NCBI GenBank assembly: GCA_013146195.2
Contig: CM028383.1
Coordinates: 17,879,642-17,943,641 of the forward strand
From: Codonopsis lanceolata
Taxonomy: Eukaryota; Streptophyta; Magnoliopsida; Asterales; Campanulaceae
DNA: 64,000 bases
Direction of reading: 5' to 3'
Position numbers and translations under genes: made by a program. This document shows, piece by piece, positions 12,875-23,495 of this stretch (positions are counted from its first letter, which is position 1; the number at the start of each line of letters is the position of its first letter). The notes below the pieces were generated by a model. It had not been told where the DNA came from, did no database searches, and saw only the letters and a program-made list of their open reading frames with translations.

Positions 12875-12989
12875 TCAAATCTCCTGTACCACAAACTGTG
12901 TACCACTTGTGTGCCACTTTTATCTCAACCATTGATTGAGATGCAATGGTTGAGACGAAAGTGGCACACAAGTGGTACAGGAGATTTGA
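12875..12989. mobile_element. foldback / MITE-like inverted repeat in copia RT
   Basis: Nearly palindromic. The left arm TCAAATCTCCTGTACCAC is answered by GTGGTACAGGAGATTTGA on the right. The inner arms ACTTGTGTGCCACTTT and AAAGTGGCACACAAGT also pair, as do the core words CAACCATT and AATGGTTG. It lies just after the YVDDIVVT box of the copia reverse transcriptase and interrupts it. A possible TCGG-type duplication at the edges is too weak to assert. Confidence 0.75.
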
Positions 12990-15794
12990 GCTCCTCGGGG
13001 TCACCACAATATCGTCCACATAAACAAGGAGCACCACAATGCCTTTAGAAGTCCTTTGTAGAAAACAAGAAGGATTGGCTTTGAGTGAAAGAAAAACCAA
13101 GTAGGGTGGAACGAAACCTCTCAAACCATATCCTTGGTGCTTGCTTCAAACCATACAAGGAACATTTTAGTTTGCAAACAATATTAGGGGATGGAGTTGG
13201 CATACCAGTAGGGAGTTTGATGTAAACTTCCTCCTCGAGATCACCATGGAGGAATGCATTTTTAACATCCAACTGATGTAATGGCCAGGATTGAGATTTA
13301 GCAATTGCAAGAATGGTGCGCACAATAGTCATCTTGGCGATCGGTGCAAAAGTCTCAGCATAGTCAAGACCATGATTTTGCTTATTTCCAAGAACAACGA
13401 GCCGAGCTTTGTGACGGCCTATGGATCCATCCGTACGAAGCTTTATTGAAAACACAAACTTTCTGCCAAGAGGTTTAATAGTGGGAGGACATGGAACAAC
13501 ATCCCATATATGATTTTCTGCAAGTGCTAAGAGTTCTGTTTCAATAGTTTTCTGCCAACAATCATGCTCCATTGAAGAAGGGATAGAGACAGAGGATAAA
13601 GTTGCCCTTAAGGATAAGGGAGAGGTGAAACCATACTTTACTGGAGGGTTGTGAATGTGAGAACTGCGTCTGGGAGGATGAGACTCGGTGATGGTTGAGT
13701 TAGAGTGGCCTTATTACGGCGTTGGCAAACCAAGAAAGGTTTAGGTGATGGTGACCCTGCAGAAGAATTCTCAAACAATGGCAGAATAGAAAAAGAGGAA
13801 GATTGGGGGCCGTAATGAGAAGAAAAAAAATATTTATCTTCCTGAAAGATGACATTTCTAGAGACCCGAATCCGACGGAGGCAAGGATCATAGTATAGAA
13901 AGCCTTTATGGTGAGCAGAATAGCCAAGAAATGCACATTCAACGGACTATGGTGTGAGCTTAGTGCGTTCTTGTGAAGGGAGATGAACATAACACATGCA
14001 GCCAAAGGTACGAAGATCAGAATAACGAGGTGGTTGACCAAATAATTGAGTGAAAGGGGAGTCATTGTCCAATGATGGAGAGGGTAAACGATTAATAAGG
14101 TGAACAGCTGTGGAGAGAGCTTCACACCACAACCGAGATGGCACAAAAGAGTCCAACAAAAGGGTGCAGACAACATCAAGAAGATGGCAGTTTTTCTTTC
14201 AGCCACCCCATTTTGTTGAGGTGTTGAAGGACACGACATTTGAGAGATAATGCCATTAGTTTGCAAGTATTACTGAAATAAATTAGATGTGTACTCCCCC
14301 CATTGTCAGATCAAAGAATTTTAATTTTGGTAGAAAATTGGGTCTGAACATAAGCATATGTTCATGAATTTTTTTTGAAAACAGAAAAGACTTCGTCTTT
14401 CGAATGCAGGAAATAAATACATGTGAAATGACTATTGTCATCAATAAAAGTGACGAAGTACTTGTAATGAGCATGATATATCACAAGTGCCATCCCCCAT
14501 ACATCACTATGGATCATGTCAAATGGCTGTCTTACAGTCGATTGATGTGTTGGGAATGGGAGCGGGAGCATTTTACTTTTGCCAAGTTTGCATGAAATGC
14601 AATCAGATGGAAAAGTACTGAGAGACGGTGACTCTTTATTTCCAAGAAAACCAGATTTCAGCAAATTACAAAATACATAGGAATTAGGATGTCCTAGACG
14701 CTTATGCCATGTTGTGTAATTAACATGAGCAGAATCACAAGAAACAAAAGGGAAGGAAAAGAGTGTTGATAAAGAGGAAGGGAGAGGGAAAAGGCATCCA
14801 ACTTTAGGCCCCTTCGCGATCTTCCCTGAGTATTGATCCTGCACAAGACAACCAGATTGTGAGAATTCTACGCGACAATTATTATCAACTAATTGTCCAA
14901 CAGAAATAAGATTACTTGAGAGATCTGGAGATACAAAGACATGTGATTGGTAAAGAACTGCCATTAGCAGTATGAATCTTCAGATTTCCAGAATATTTGG
15001 TAACATTAGTCAGGGAATGAGCATTATTTGTCATATGGTTGGAAGCGCCAGAGTCAAAGTACGAAGGAGAAGAGGTAGGGAAGGGTTTACCTGAGAGACA
15101 CAAAGTAGAAAGGGCAGAAATGATCATTTACACAATTTCAGGAGTCAAAGGTGGAGTACATGCAGAAGCATTTTGTGGGAGGATTCACAAAACTACTAGG
15201 ATTAGAAGAACCCACAGAAGCATTAAAGGCTGTTGCAGATCTGTTGGGGAGTCTTGTTGGACATTCTTTGATAATATGTCCATCCTTCTTACAATAACTA
15301 CACAATTTTTTTGGGCAGTTAAAAGCTAAAAAAGCCTTTGCAACAAAAACATTGAACCGTGCTCATGTCCCGTCCTCTTGGCCTGCCTTGTGCTACATAC
15401 GCCACTAGAATAGAGGTGGATTTTTGTTGTTTCATGGTGGCTTGAGTGAGAAGACGTTGTTCCTCACGAAATAAATATTGAGACACACATCCAATGAAGG
15501 TACATGACTTTGGTTCATAAGGTTGGACCTGATGCCTTCAAATTCAGATCTCAATTTCATAAGAAATTGATCACGTTTGGTAGTTTCATGAATCGATTGT
15601 ACCGAACAAAGACCTTCAAGTGTTAAGTTTTCATAGACTATGGTGGTGTATTCAGCCCAAAGATTCTTGTAATGCGAGTAAAATGCAGAGATAGAGAGAC
15701 TATCCTGTTGAAACATTGCGATTTCTTGTTCAAGTTGGAATCGTCGAGCAGGGTTATTTGGTTCTGACTATAAATTTTCTTGAAGGTTGACAAC

Positions 15795-16107
15795 TGTTAA
15801 GTAACCAACTCATCTAAAAGCTTAAGCTGTTAGATAGGGGCCCAACAATGGATATCAAGCTTAACACTCCCCCTCACGTGTGACCCGTCCACACGTGGAG
15901 AGATACGCAAACATGCCTCACCAAGGGCATTACAAACCCAACAGAGTGACAACATGCACCCACAATATTCCGGGTAACAAATGCAAGCGAGATGATTCGA
16001 ACCCACGACCTTGCCAAACCAGAGCTTTGATACCATATTAAGTAACCAACTCATCTAAAAGCTTAAGCTGTTAGATAGGGGTCCAACAATGAATATCAAG
16101 CTTAACA
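15795..16107 (-). mobile_element. TRIM (miniature LTR retrotransposon), copy A
   Basis: A 313-bp element with two 72-bp terminal direct repeats, at 15795-15866 and 16036-16107. In element orientation each repeat starts TGTTAAGCTTGATAT and the outer one ends TTACTTAACA. Just inside the 5' repeat is TGGTATCAAAGC, a tRNA-Met type primer-binding site. Just before the 3' repeat is GTGAGGGGGAG, a polypurine tract. A 5-bp duplication, ACAAC, flanks it (15790-15794 and 16108-16112). There is no coding capacity, as expected of a TRIM. It sits in the copia gag region next to the LINE end. Confidence 0.88.
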
Positions 16108-16117
16108 ACAACTATGC

Positions 16118-18925
16118 TGGGATCAACCAAGCCTATAATCCATGACAACGCCTAAAAAGGAGGTGCAACCATGTACACTGGGAGTATACAAAACCGAAAA
16201 ACTATACACTATCCGTAATATTAACCAAAAGATCCCCTTCTTCTAGGTCTGTGACTTCGTGGACTCTGTAGGGACTCACCCTGGGGACTCTGTAGGGACT
16301 GATACACTTTCCTCTTGATTCGGGCTACATCAGTCTCTTCATTATCAATGTTAAGCCCGTATTTAACAGCTTAAGCTTTTAGATGAGTTGGTAACTTAAC
16401 ATGGTATCAGCTAACAACTTAAGCTTTTAGATGAGTTTGGCAAGGTCGTGAGTTCAAGTCATCCTGCTTGCATTTGTTACCCGGAATATTGTGAGTGCAT
16501 GTTGTCACTTTGTTTGGTTTGTGATGTATTTGTATCTCTCCACGTGTGGATGGGTGACACGTGAGGGGGAGTGTTAAGCTTGATATACATTGCTGAGCCC
16601 CTATCTAATAATTTAAGCTTTTAGATGAGTCGGTAACTTAACAATAAAAAATTCTTCTATTCCTCTCTTTCCAAACATGCCACGAAACAGGAATCACAAG
16701 GAGCGAAAGCATATAAGTGGGAAAATTGGACGCGACGCTCTTGAACAAAGTCAACTGACCACCCTTTGACAAATATTGTCTTTTCCATCCCACTAATCTC
16801 TTCTCAAATCTTTCGATTACCGAATTCCACACTTCCATATTCTTGTAGGGAGCCCCGGGGGAAGACCCAAATATTTTGTAGGAAGACCCACTGCCTTACA
16901 CCCAAAGAAATCTGTTAGGTTTCTTAAGTTCTCCACCGACCGCCCCAATTGGAATAATTTCACTCTTTTCAATATTAATCTTCAGCCCAGCCCCCGATGC
17001 AGCTTGAAACAAAGAAGAACAATCCTAAGATAACCCAACTGGCAAGGAACTCAATGCCTCCATCACCATGACGAACGGGAATGGAGAAAGAGGATCCCCC
17101 TGCCGAAGACCTCTCGAGCTCCGAAAACCCCCTGCAGGTTTACCGTTTACCAGGATTGAGAATCTCACAGTCGAGATACAAAAGTATCCACTTCCTCCAT
17201 TTGTCCCCGAAACCCATTCGAGAAAGCGTGTACATCAAAAAATCCTAATTCACATTATCGTAGGCTTTCTTGATATCCAGCTTGCACTTAACTCCCGGAA
17301 CCCCATATCTAATCCTGGCATCCACCACCTCATTTGCTATAAGCGCTGCATCTAGAATTCATCGATTGCCCACAAAGGCATGCTCGGATTCAGAAACTAC
17401 CTTACCGATAACCTTCTTCAACCGCGCCGAAAGAACCTTAGCTAATATACACTCCCCCCACTAGACTGATTGGTCTGTAATCTTTTAACTTTTCCGCTCC
17501 TTTCTGTTTCGGGATCAAATCAATAAAAGAGGCATTTAAACTTCTTTCAGAACTCCCATCCACGAAAAAGGAATGAAAGACCTCCATGATGTCTTGCTTA
17601 ACCACCTCCCAGCACCTTTTAAAAAAAGTGAAGGAGAATCTGTCCGGACCCAGGGCTTTATCTTCTTTCAAACTCATAAGGGCTGCCACCATTTCCTCCT
17701 CACAAAAAGGCTGCTCAAGAGAAGCTGCTTCCTCACTAGAAATTGTTTTAAACGGAATCCCTCCCATCTCCACTCCACCATCCCCTCCTCCCTTGTAAAG
17801 CTCCTCACAGAAATCCACTACCCCTTTCTTAATCAAATCTGGATCCTCCGTCACATTGCCATCAAACTTTAACTTCCTGATCTGATTGAAACTTGGGTGA
17901 GCCTTTGCCATTCGATGAAAGAATCTTGTATTTTTGCCCCCCTCTTTGAGCCACTGAACACGTGCCATCTGTTTCCATCATTACCTCCTTACGATGGTTG
18001 GAATCTGCCTCCCCTAAACTACCCACACTCTCCAGATCATCCAGCTGCTTAATCTCCTCCATAGCCCTCTTTATTTTCTCTTCAATCTTCCCAAAAGTCT
18101 CCCTATTCCAAACTTTGAGATCCTCCTTTAGTAATTTAAGCTTCCTTGCCAACCGAAAACACAGTTTACCTTCTACCTCATAAGAATCCCATTTAGATTT
18201 CACCCACTCCATAAAACCCGGCTCCTCTAACCACATATTTTCAAATCTGAACAGAGTTTTCTGTCGCACTCGACTACCAAATTCAAGAATGATTGGAGAG
18301 TGATCTGAAGTTACCCGGGGCAGACTCCTCTGAATGGCCTCACCAACCTGATCTTCCCAATCTACAGTGATCAGAAATCTAGCGAATCTAGAGCATTGCC
18401 TTCTACCTCCTCCTCTGAACCAAGTATAGGAGCTACCTTCCAAAGGAAGATCCACTAATTCCTCCTCATTGATGAAATCATTAAAATCAATATTGGCTTG
18501 CGACACGATCCGAGCCCCTGCACGCTCCCGAGGAAAACGAACAACATTAAAATCCCCACCCACACACCAAGGATAATTCCACCTCTGTTTGACTGCTTTT
18601 AACTCTGCCCATAAACTTCAGCGATTCGACTCAGAAGTTGGCCCATAAACTCCTGTAAAAACCCACATAAATCCATCCTTTTCTGCTTTAAAAAGACACA
18701 AAATTGATTAATTGAGTGAGAAACTTTCACAACACCCATACTGGAAAAGAGTCTTTTATCCCACATAACCAACACTTCCCCTGCTGCTCCTACTGCCTCA
18801 AGATGAACCCAGTCCGACCATCTATCCCCTCCCAAACTTAAGACCTTCGAAACATCCATGTTTACATATTTGTCTCATGTAGACACACCACAGTTGGATT
18901 CCACCTTTTAATAGCCTCGGACATA
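16118..18925 (-). mobile_element. LINE ORF2 fragment inserted in copia gag, 5'-truncated, broken
   Basis: A minus-strand relative of the LINE at 2860. It begins within the endonuclease (KRWNPTVVCLHET near 18905-18850) and continues through GGDFNVVRFPRER at about 18560 and the reverse transcriptase at 17968-17438 (RPISLVG near 17470). The remaining pieces are at 17355-16640. The stretch holding the FADD active site is missing: the frame runs from MVMEALSSL near 17050 straight to GLKINIEKSEIIPIG. The 3' end, at about 16118-16343, resembles the 3' end of the first LINE but has no clear poly(A). A TRIM interrupts it at 16349-16643. Confidence 0.85.
16349..16643 (+). mobile_element. TRIM copy B, inside the LINE fragment
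   Basis: Same family as the TRIM at 15795, in the opposite orientation and 295 bp long. The 5' repeat (from 16349, TGTTAAGCCCG, shortened) and the 3' repeat (to 16643, ending AACTTAACA) enclose TGGTATCAG and GTGAGGGGGAG. The flanks ATCAA and ATAAA agree at 4 of 5 bases. It splits the LINE near WHVWKERNRRIF, so it entered after the LINE did. Confidence 0.8.
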
Positions 18926-18997
18926 CTGAAATGCCCAAGCTGAGTAGTTCTTCTCATTAAGATGAATCTGCAAGAAATCATACTTTTCGGAAGACAT
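18918..18997 (-). pseudogene. copia gag N-terminus, cut by LINE insertion
   Basis: The gag start codon lies at 18997-18995 on the minus strand. The reading MSSEKYDFLQIHLNEKNYSA is typical of copia gag openings. About 26 codons on, the frame runs into the LINE fragment. Gag resumes only near 15790, so the LINE insertion came with loss or rearrangement of the middle of gag. Confidence 0.75.
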
Positions 18998-19219
18998 GAG
19001 GCTGAGAAGAGAAATTGGTCACAAGAAACCAATGTTCTGGACTAGAAATGAGCCGAAAAATAACCAAGAAGGCTAGGGAAAAAATTGGTAACAAAGAACT
19101 AATTCTGGACTAGGAATGAGCTGAGAATATTCAAGAAGAACTTGGTTTGAGCTAGGAAAAATTAAAAAATGTGGAGTATCCAAGCTTAGCTAAGATTGTG
19201 AACTAGGCTCTGATACCAT

Positions 19220-19460
19220 GTTAGAGTTTAGAAAAGTGTTGACCAGAAAACTGTACTTTCTTCCTTCAGAATTCACCTATAAATAGTGTCTAATACAAGC
19301 TGAATTTCAGCTTGTAAAATAGCTAAACTTTCACCTATATCCTATAGCTAGGCTATCCTAATTAAGGATGGATTTTCGAATTTACAGTTACAAATCTACC
19401 TGCAGCTCTACAATATTAATACTGCAGTTACAAATCTACAGCTGTGAAATTGTACGGACA
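19220..19460 (-). repeat. copia 5' LTR (241 bp)
   Basis: On the plus strand it runs from TGTTAGAGTTTAG to GTACGGACA and is followed by the target duplication ATTGC. The primer-binding site lies immediately inside at 19204-19219. Confidence 0.82.
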
Positions 19461-19465
19461 ATTGC

Positions 19466-20572
19466 ATATTGAGGATCATGTTAATCATTGTGTTTTTCTA
19501 GCCTTTGAATTGACGTGTGAATCTATCCGATGGATAATCACTTAAATCTTTCAAGGGGTGCTGGAAAGAGATGTATATCCCAGTGATTTTAGCTCTGGTT
19601 TATGGTAATTGCAGGACATGATGACTTCAGGTAGAGTAGTGCTAGAGGTCCCGAAAATATCTTCCCAGCTTTGAAACCAACTGATGAGTCACGATAATGA
19701 TTTTCCAAGCACGAATCACTTATTTGTGGGCTCATGTACTAACAGATGGTAGTCTTGACACTTACTTCAATTGGGAGTCAGAGTTGAAAGTTCCAACTCT
19801 TTCTTGGTCTAGCATTACTTCTTCAGAAGGTTTCCATTGTGGGTCTATTAAGTGTGGTATTGCCTACTCCAGTTGATGCCACAGTTACACCTTGAGTTGG
19901 AGATGATGATGATAGGTATTGATTCTCTTGATGGACAAAATGAAGTGAAACATTGTGTTAGCAGGTAACTGAGTCCTTTAACCCATGAGTTGAAGTATGA
20001 ACTTTTTTTTTTTTGTTAAGTAAGAAAATGTTATAAATCTGAGAGCGTCATATGCGTCCTCTATACAACAGTAATAATTACATGAAGGTATGTTATCCTC
20101 AAACTCTACAAAAGGGTTTGCGTCAAAAGAAATCGTCTCACGAATAAGAGTCATTCAGTCAACTTTCCACCTAGCTCGAGAGCTAGGTGAGCTAACTTAA
20201 CAAAGCTCGCGAATAGCTTGTGAGCTCGAGTGAGCTGAGTATTTTTCCTTGGTCAAAAGCTCGGTTCGAGCTCGAGGAAGCTCGACTCTACAATTATTTA
20301 TGCGAGCCAAGCTCGAGCTCATCATATACTTGACTTAACTCGGCTCATCTACACCCCTAGATATGCCCCTTTTGTTTATGGGGCGCAACAACTTGAATAG
20401 CTTATGAAAATGTGGAGTTGCCAATGTTAAGAACTAACTTTGTCAAATGGATTCTTTTCTAGGCGCAATGGCCTCTCTCGGCTCTTTTTCAGAGCATGAC
20501 TTTTGTAGATAGGCATTAGTTTTTGCAGCTTTTCTATATGGTTTTTCACTATTTAGGCTTTCTTATGATGTA
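19466..20572. other. no gene; possible hAT fragment near 20160-20360
   Basis: There is no coding exon. Near 20160-20345 the words AGCTCGAG and CGAGCTC recur, and the block ends GGCTCATCTACACCCCTAG, which resembles one end of a hAT element. The partner end was not found, so I do not call an element. Confidence 0.4.
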
Positions 20573-20825
20573 CTCTGTGTGTCCACGTTTGAAAAGTCAA
20601 ATAATTTAAGGTTATATTAGTAGTATTGGTGTTGATCATAATTATAAACAATATTTGATCTTAGCAAAGATTCTTATGACACATATGAAGGGTAAAGTTG
20701 AAAGGATATGGAGAAATTTTTTTTTTTTTGATAAGTGAAAGGATATGGAGATTATGGCATGACTTTTAAGTGAGCTCTTTATGTGACATCCCAAATCGTG
20801 GACTCTTTGCATAGATCGGAGGGAG
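20573..20825. mobile_element. Stowaway-like MITE
   Basis: Bounded by TA at 20571-20572 and 20826-20827. The ends read CTCTGTGTGTCCACG and, inverted, CTCCCTCCGATC, close to the Stowaway terminus CTCCCTCCGT. The interior has the GTGGACTCTTTG and GAAAAGTCAAA words seen in the other Stowaways of this window. A 22-bp poly(T)-tailed insertion lies inside at 20715-20736. A related copy with no such insertion is near 34465-34630. Confidence 0.65.
20715..20736 (-). mobile_element. minute retroposon tail insertion (22 bp)
   Basis: A T-run followed by GATAAGT, i.e. ACTTATC plus poly(A) on the minus strand, is flanked by an exact 15-bp direct repeat GAAAGGATATGGAGA (20700-20714 and 20737-20751). The sister sequence at about 34520-34545 has the site without the insertion. 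This is the mark of a target-primed event that copied only the 3' tail of a LINE or SINE. Confidence 0.75.
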
Positions 20826-21338
20826 TACTTAACAATGTTATAGCCAGTTATCTCTAGAAATTCACTATGTGCTAGGTTCATTACCTTACTATTGCTCTCC
20901 ACTACGGTTGATTTGCAAGTCAAACATTTTAAGGGAACTCTTACTTTTTCATATTAATTTTCAGCTTTTAAGTATTGTATGGTTCTCCACTATGGTGGTT
21001 ATCTAGAGTTGTAAGTGTAAATTGGAAAAGTCTGTCTGCTTTGGTTGCTTAATACTGAGAGGGATGGAAGACTTGCACACAATAAGGCTGCTTCATTCTG
21101 AACTTGGCTTTATAGGTTCAAAATATGAAAATGAAGTCTTTTCTTTCTAGTTTAAGGCTTTACAGATTGATCCTTGCTAGAAACCACAATGGTAGGATCC
21201 TCGTGCATTGGCTCATTCTTCCGACTCCTAGGGGATGTTCCATAAAGAAAAATTGGGACTTATTTTTAGATAGAGATACAATCATAGATTCATAGTTTTG
21301 TGCCAGACAAGAATTTGGAATCACAAGTAATTTTGTTA

Positions 21339-23379
21339 CTCCCTCTGTTCCGGGTAAAGAGTCCCCGTTTGAAAGTCAAAAGTTTTTTAAGAATATGACA
21401 CATTTAGTAACCCATTAGTAATAAAATGACACTTTGTTGGTCATATGGATGTGCTCAAATAGGCTAGAGGGGGGATGAATAGCCTATGTTACCACTTTAA
21501 AAATATCTCACCATTCATTTAAGGATATGGGTGAAATGTTTTTAAGTGATGAGACAATCTGGAGATGAGACAGGTCTGCTTAGTACTCAGCAACGGATTT
21601 GTTCATAGCCGAGTAATGAACTCTGCTGACAGATTTTAGATAAATTGTTGGCTAAAAAGAGGTTTTGGTAGCGGAAAGATTCTGGCTAAACAGATTTATC
21701 TTTAGAAGGTTTAAGCAGCTGTACACGAATATATGTTCAGAACAATAGCATACTTAACTCTTCTTTTTTAGATAGATGCATGACATATGAGTTACAAAAT
21801 AGATAACTTTAGTAAATCAAAACCTTTTAAGAATTGGAAAGAGAGATCAGAGCTGAGTTTGAAGAATATATAATATTGCAAATTCAGCAGAGGTTTACTC
21901 GAAGGCAAACATGCTTAATGCATCAACTTAGACTCTCTAACCTAGCCATCTACTTTCTTGCCCCGGATTCCATCCCTACTCAAGAACTCATTTCTCAGAG
22001 TTTCATGAACAAGTTAGGATCATGTGGAGTCAATGAGATGTGACATGAGAAGAAAATTTTATGGGTTGCTTAAATAAAGAATATTTGAGCAACAGAGTGC
22101 AAAGCACTCGACTCCCTATGATGACCTAATGTTGCACAACCAACAGCCCTTGCAATGGAATACAAGTCTACTGGTATGAATGCAATGCAGACTAGTTCTT
22201 CATCGTCCTTGGACATCTTTGGAGATTTATCTTCAACGGAATCTGGAGTGCTTGGTCTCTACCAAAGGATTGGATTTCTGAAGTGTTGTAGAGACCGAGT
22301 TCTTTGAAGGAGATCAAAGAGCTCAAATCAAGAAAGTGGTTTCTTGATCAAAACAATGTTCTCTGTCGTTGTAGCTTTTCAAATCACTCTTCCTTGCTTC
22401 TAAACTTTCTTCCTTACAATCTACAGAAAGTGTTTTGCAAAGGTCTGAGTTTTCCACAGTGATTTTAGAGATCGCTTGAATGTTGATCTAGCTTTATCTC
22501 GTTGTCGATCTCTGTATCTCTCTATTTGTTGAAAATGGGAGAAGAGATTTCTTTTATAGATAGAAAACAATAGATCGGTTGAGATTATCTTCGAATGATC
22601 TTTAGCCATTGGAGTGATAGTTTGGATAAGAGCAAATTTTATGGAATGTAGGATAAAGATATTCTGGAAGATATCTCTCTGAAAAGGTTGTCCAAAAGTC
22701 AGACTGTGTTTATGTGTCACTGTTGTGCAGCACAGAATAGTACACTGACATTTGGTTTTCCAATAAAGTAGATATATTTGAACTTGAATACCAAATGTAG
22801 AGAGGAATATCTGTTGAATAAAATCCAACTAGATCTTGCAGGTCTGTGAGCTGTCAAGACTTTTCCGCAAGTTGACTTTTGGAGAAGCTTGAGCCTTTTG
22901 TCGTTTCTAAACAGCTGCAATGATTTCACTATAGTTTGCACGTGCAGCCTAAGAAGTTGGAAGGTTTGCTGGTTTGATGTTCTTTTAGTGATATTGTCTA
23001 CGGCTGGTTGACTTATTTTGAGGAAGGAATCATCAACCCGTAGCATGTAGCATGTCTGCTGGTTTGATGTCTTTGCACGTGCTGAATAACTGGCTGCTGA
23101 GGTCATCACGTAGGACTAAAACTCGGACTCACCTAGTCTAAGACCTATGCAATGTTCAACAAGTTGTCACATTAACCGGTACACAACCCTTTTAAGAACT
23201 TGTTACAACATGCAGTAATGGGAACAAACAAATCAAGGTGTTCGGAATATGTAAATGAATAAGTCGTGTTTCAGCAGGCATATTGTAACACACTTTTATG
23301 CCTTAAATTTTGAAAGTGGACTTTTTAAGATAAATATCTAAAAATAGAATAGTGGACTCATTGCCTGGAACGGAGGGAG
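21339..23379. mobile_element. Stowaway MITE split by a later insertion
   Basis: The left part, 21339-21434, starts CTCCCTCTGTTCCGGG. The right part, 23291-23379, ends GGAACGGAGGGAG. TA flanks both outer ends. Joined, the two parts correspond end to end to the intact 166-bp Stowaway at 38453-38618. The interruption is the 1.86-kb unit at 21435-23290. Confidence 0.85.
21435..23290. mobile_element. probable solo LTR (1.86 kb) inside the Stowaway
   Basis: It begins TGTTGGTCATATGG and ends TATTGTAACA, so it has TG...CA ends, and it is flanked by the 5-bp duplication CACTT (21430-21434 and 23291-23295). I see no coding domain, and the first bases do not recur near its right end, so a single long terminal repeat left after recombination is the best reading. 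A non-coding LTR-type element is the alternative. The word CTAGAGGGGGGATGAATAG just inside the left end is of a kind common in plant LTRs. Confidence 0.65.
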
Positions 23380-23495
23380 TATTTTGCAAGGCCAACTGAT
23401 AGCTTCTATAGTTGAAAGTATCTTGGTTTAAAGATTTATAAATGAGGTTAATTATTGATTTTAGCGTCTTCCCTTTTTGTTCTTTGTTTAAATAG

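Larger units (their letters stand above)
11288..15740 (-). pseudogene. copia gag-pol polyprotein (3' half of gag through RNase H), broken
   Basis: Read on the minus strand: gag at 15740-15432 (FQQDSLSISAFYSHYKNLW); a CCHC knuckle near 15270 (CSYCKKDGHIIKEC); protease at 15127-14912 with the active-site motif YFDSGASNHM; integrase from 14964 with WHKRLGHPN, CISCKLGK and HSDVWG; reverse transcriptase from 13572 (KPLGRKFVFSIK, QLDVKNAFLHGDLEEEVYI) with the YVDD box near 13040; then RNase H with the end of the protein (SKSSTEAEYRAMSAACSEI) at 11485-11288. Several frameshifts and stops, plus the hAT-type and foldback insertions, break the frame. The domain order (integrase before reverse transcriptase) shows copia rather than gypsy. 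Confidence 0.88.
11007..19460 (-). mobile_element. Ty1/copia LTR retrotransposon with nested insertions
   Basis: A copia element on the minus strand. The 5' LTR is at 19220-19460 and the 3' LTR at 11007-11117. Both start TGT and end ACA in element orientation. The flanking 5-bp duplication is ATTGC at 11002-11006 and 19461-19465. A primer-binding site, GGTATCAGAGCCTAG on the minus strand (initiator-Met tRNA type), abuts the 5' LTR at 19204-19219, and a polypurine tract abuts the 3' LTR at 11118-11126. Inside, gag, protease, integrase, reverse transcriptase and RNase H follow in copia order. Later insertions: hAT-type at 11581-12393, foldback at 12875-12989, TRIM at 15795-16107, and an inverted LINE at 16118-18925 that itself carries a TRIM. 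Confidence 0.9.
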
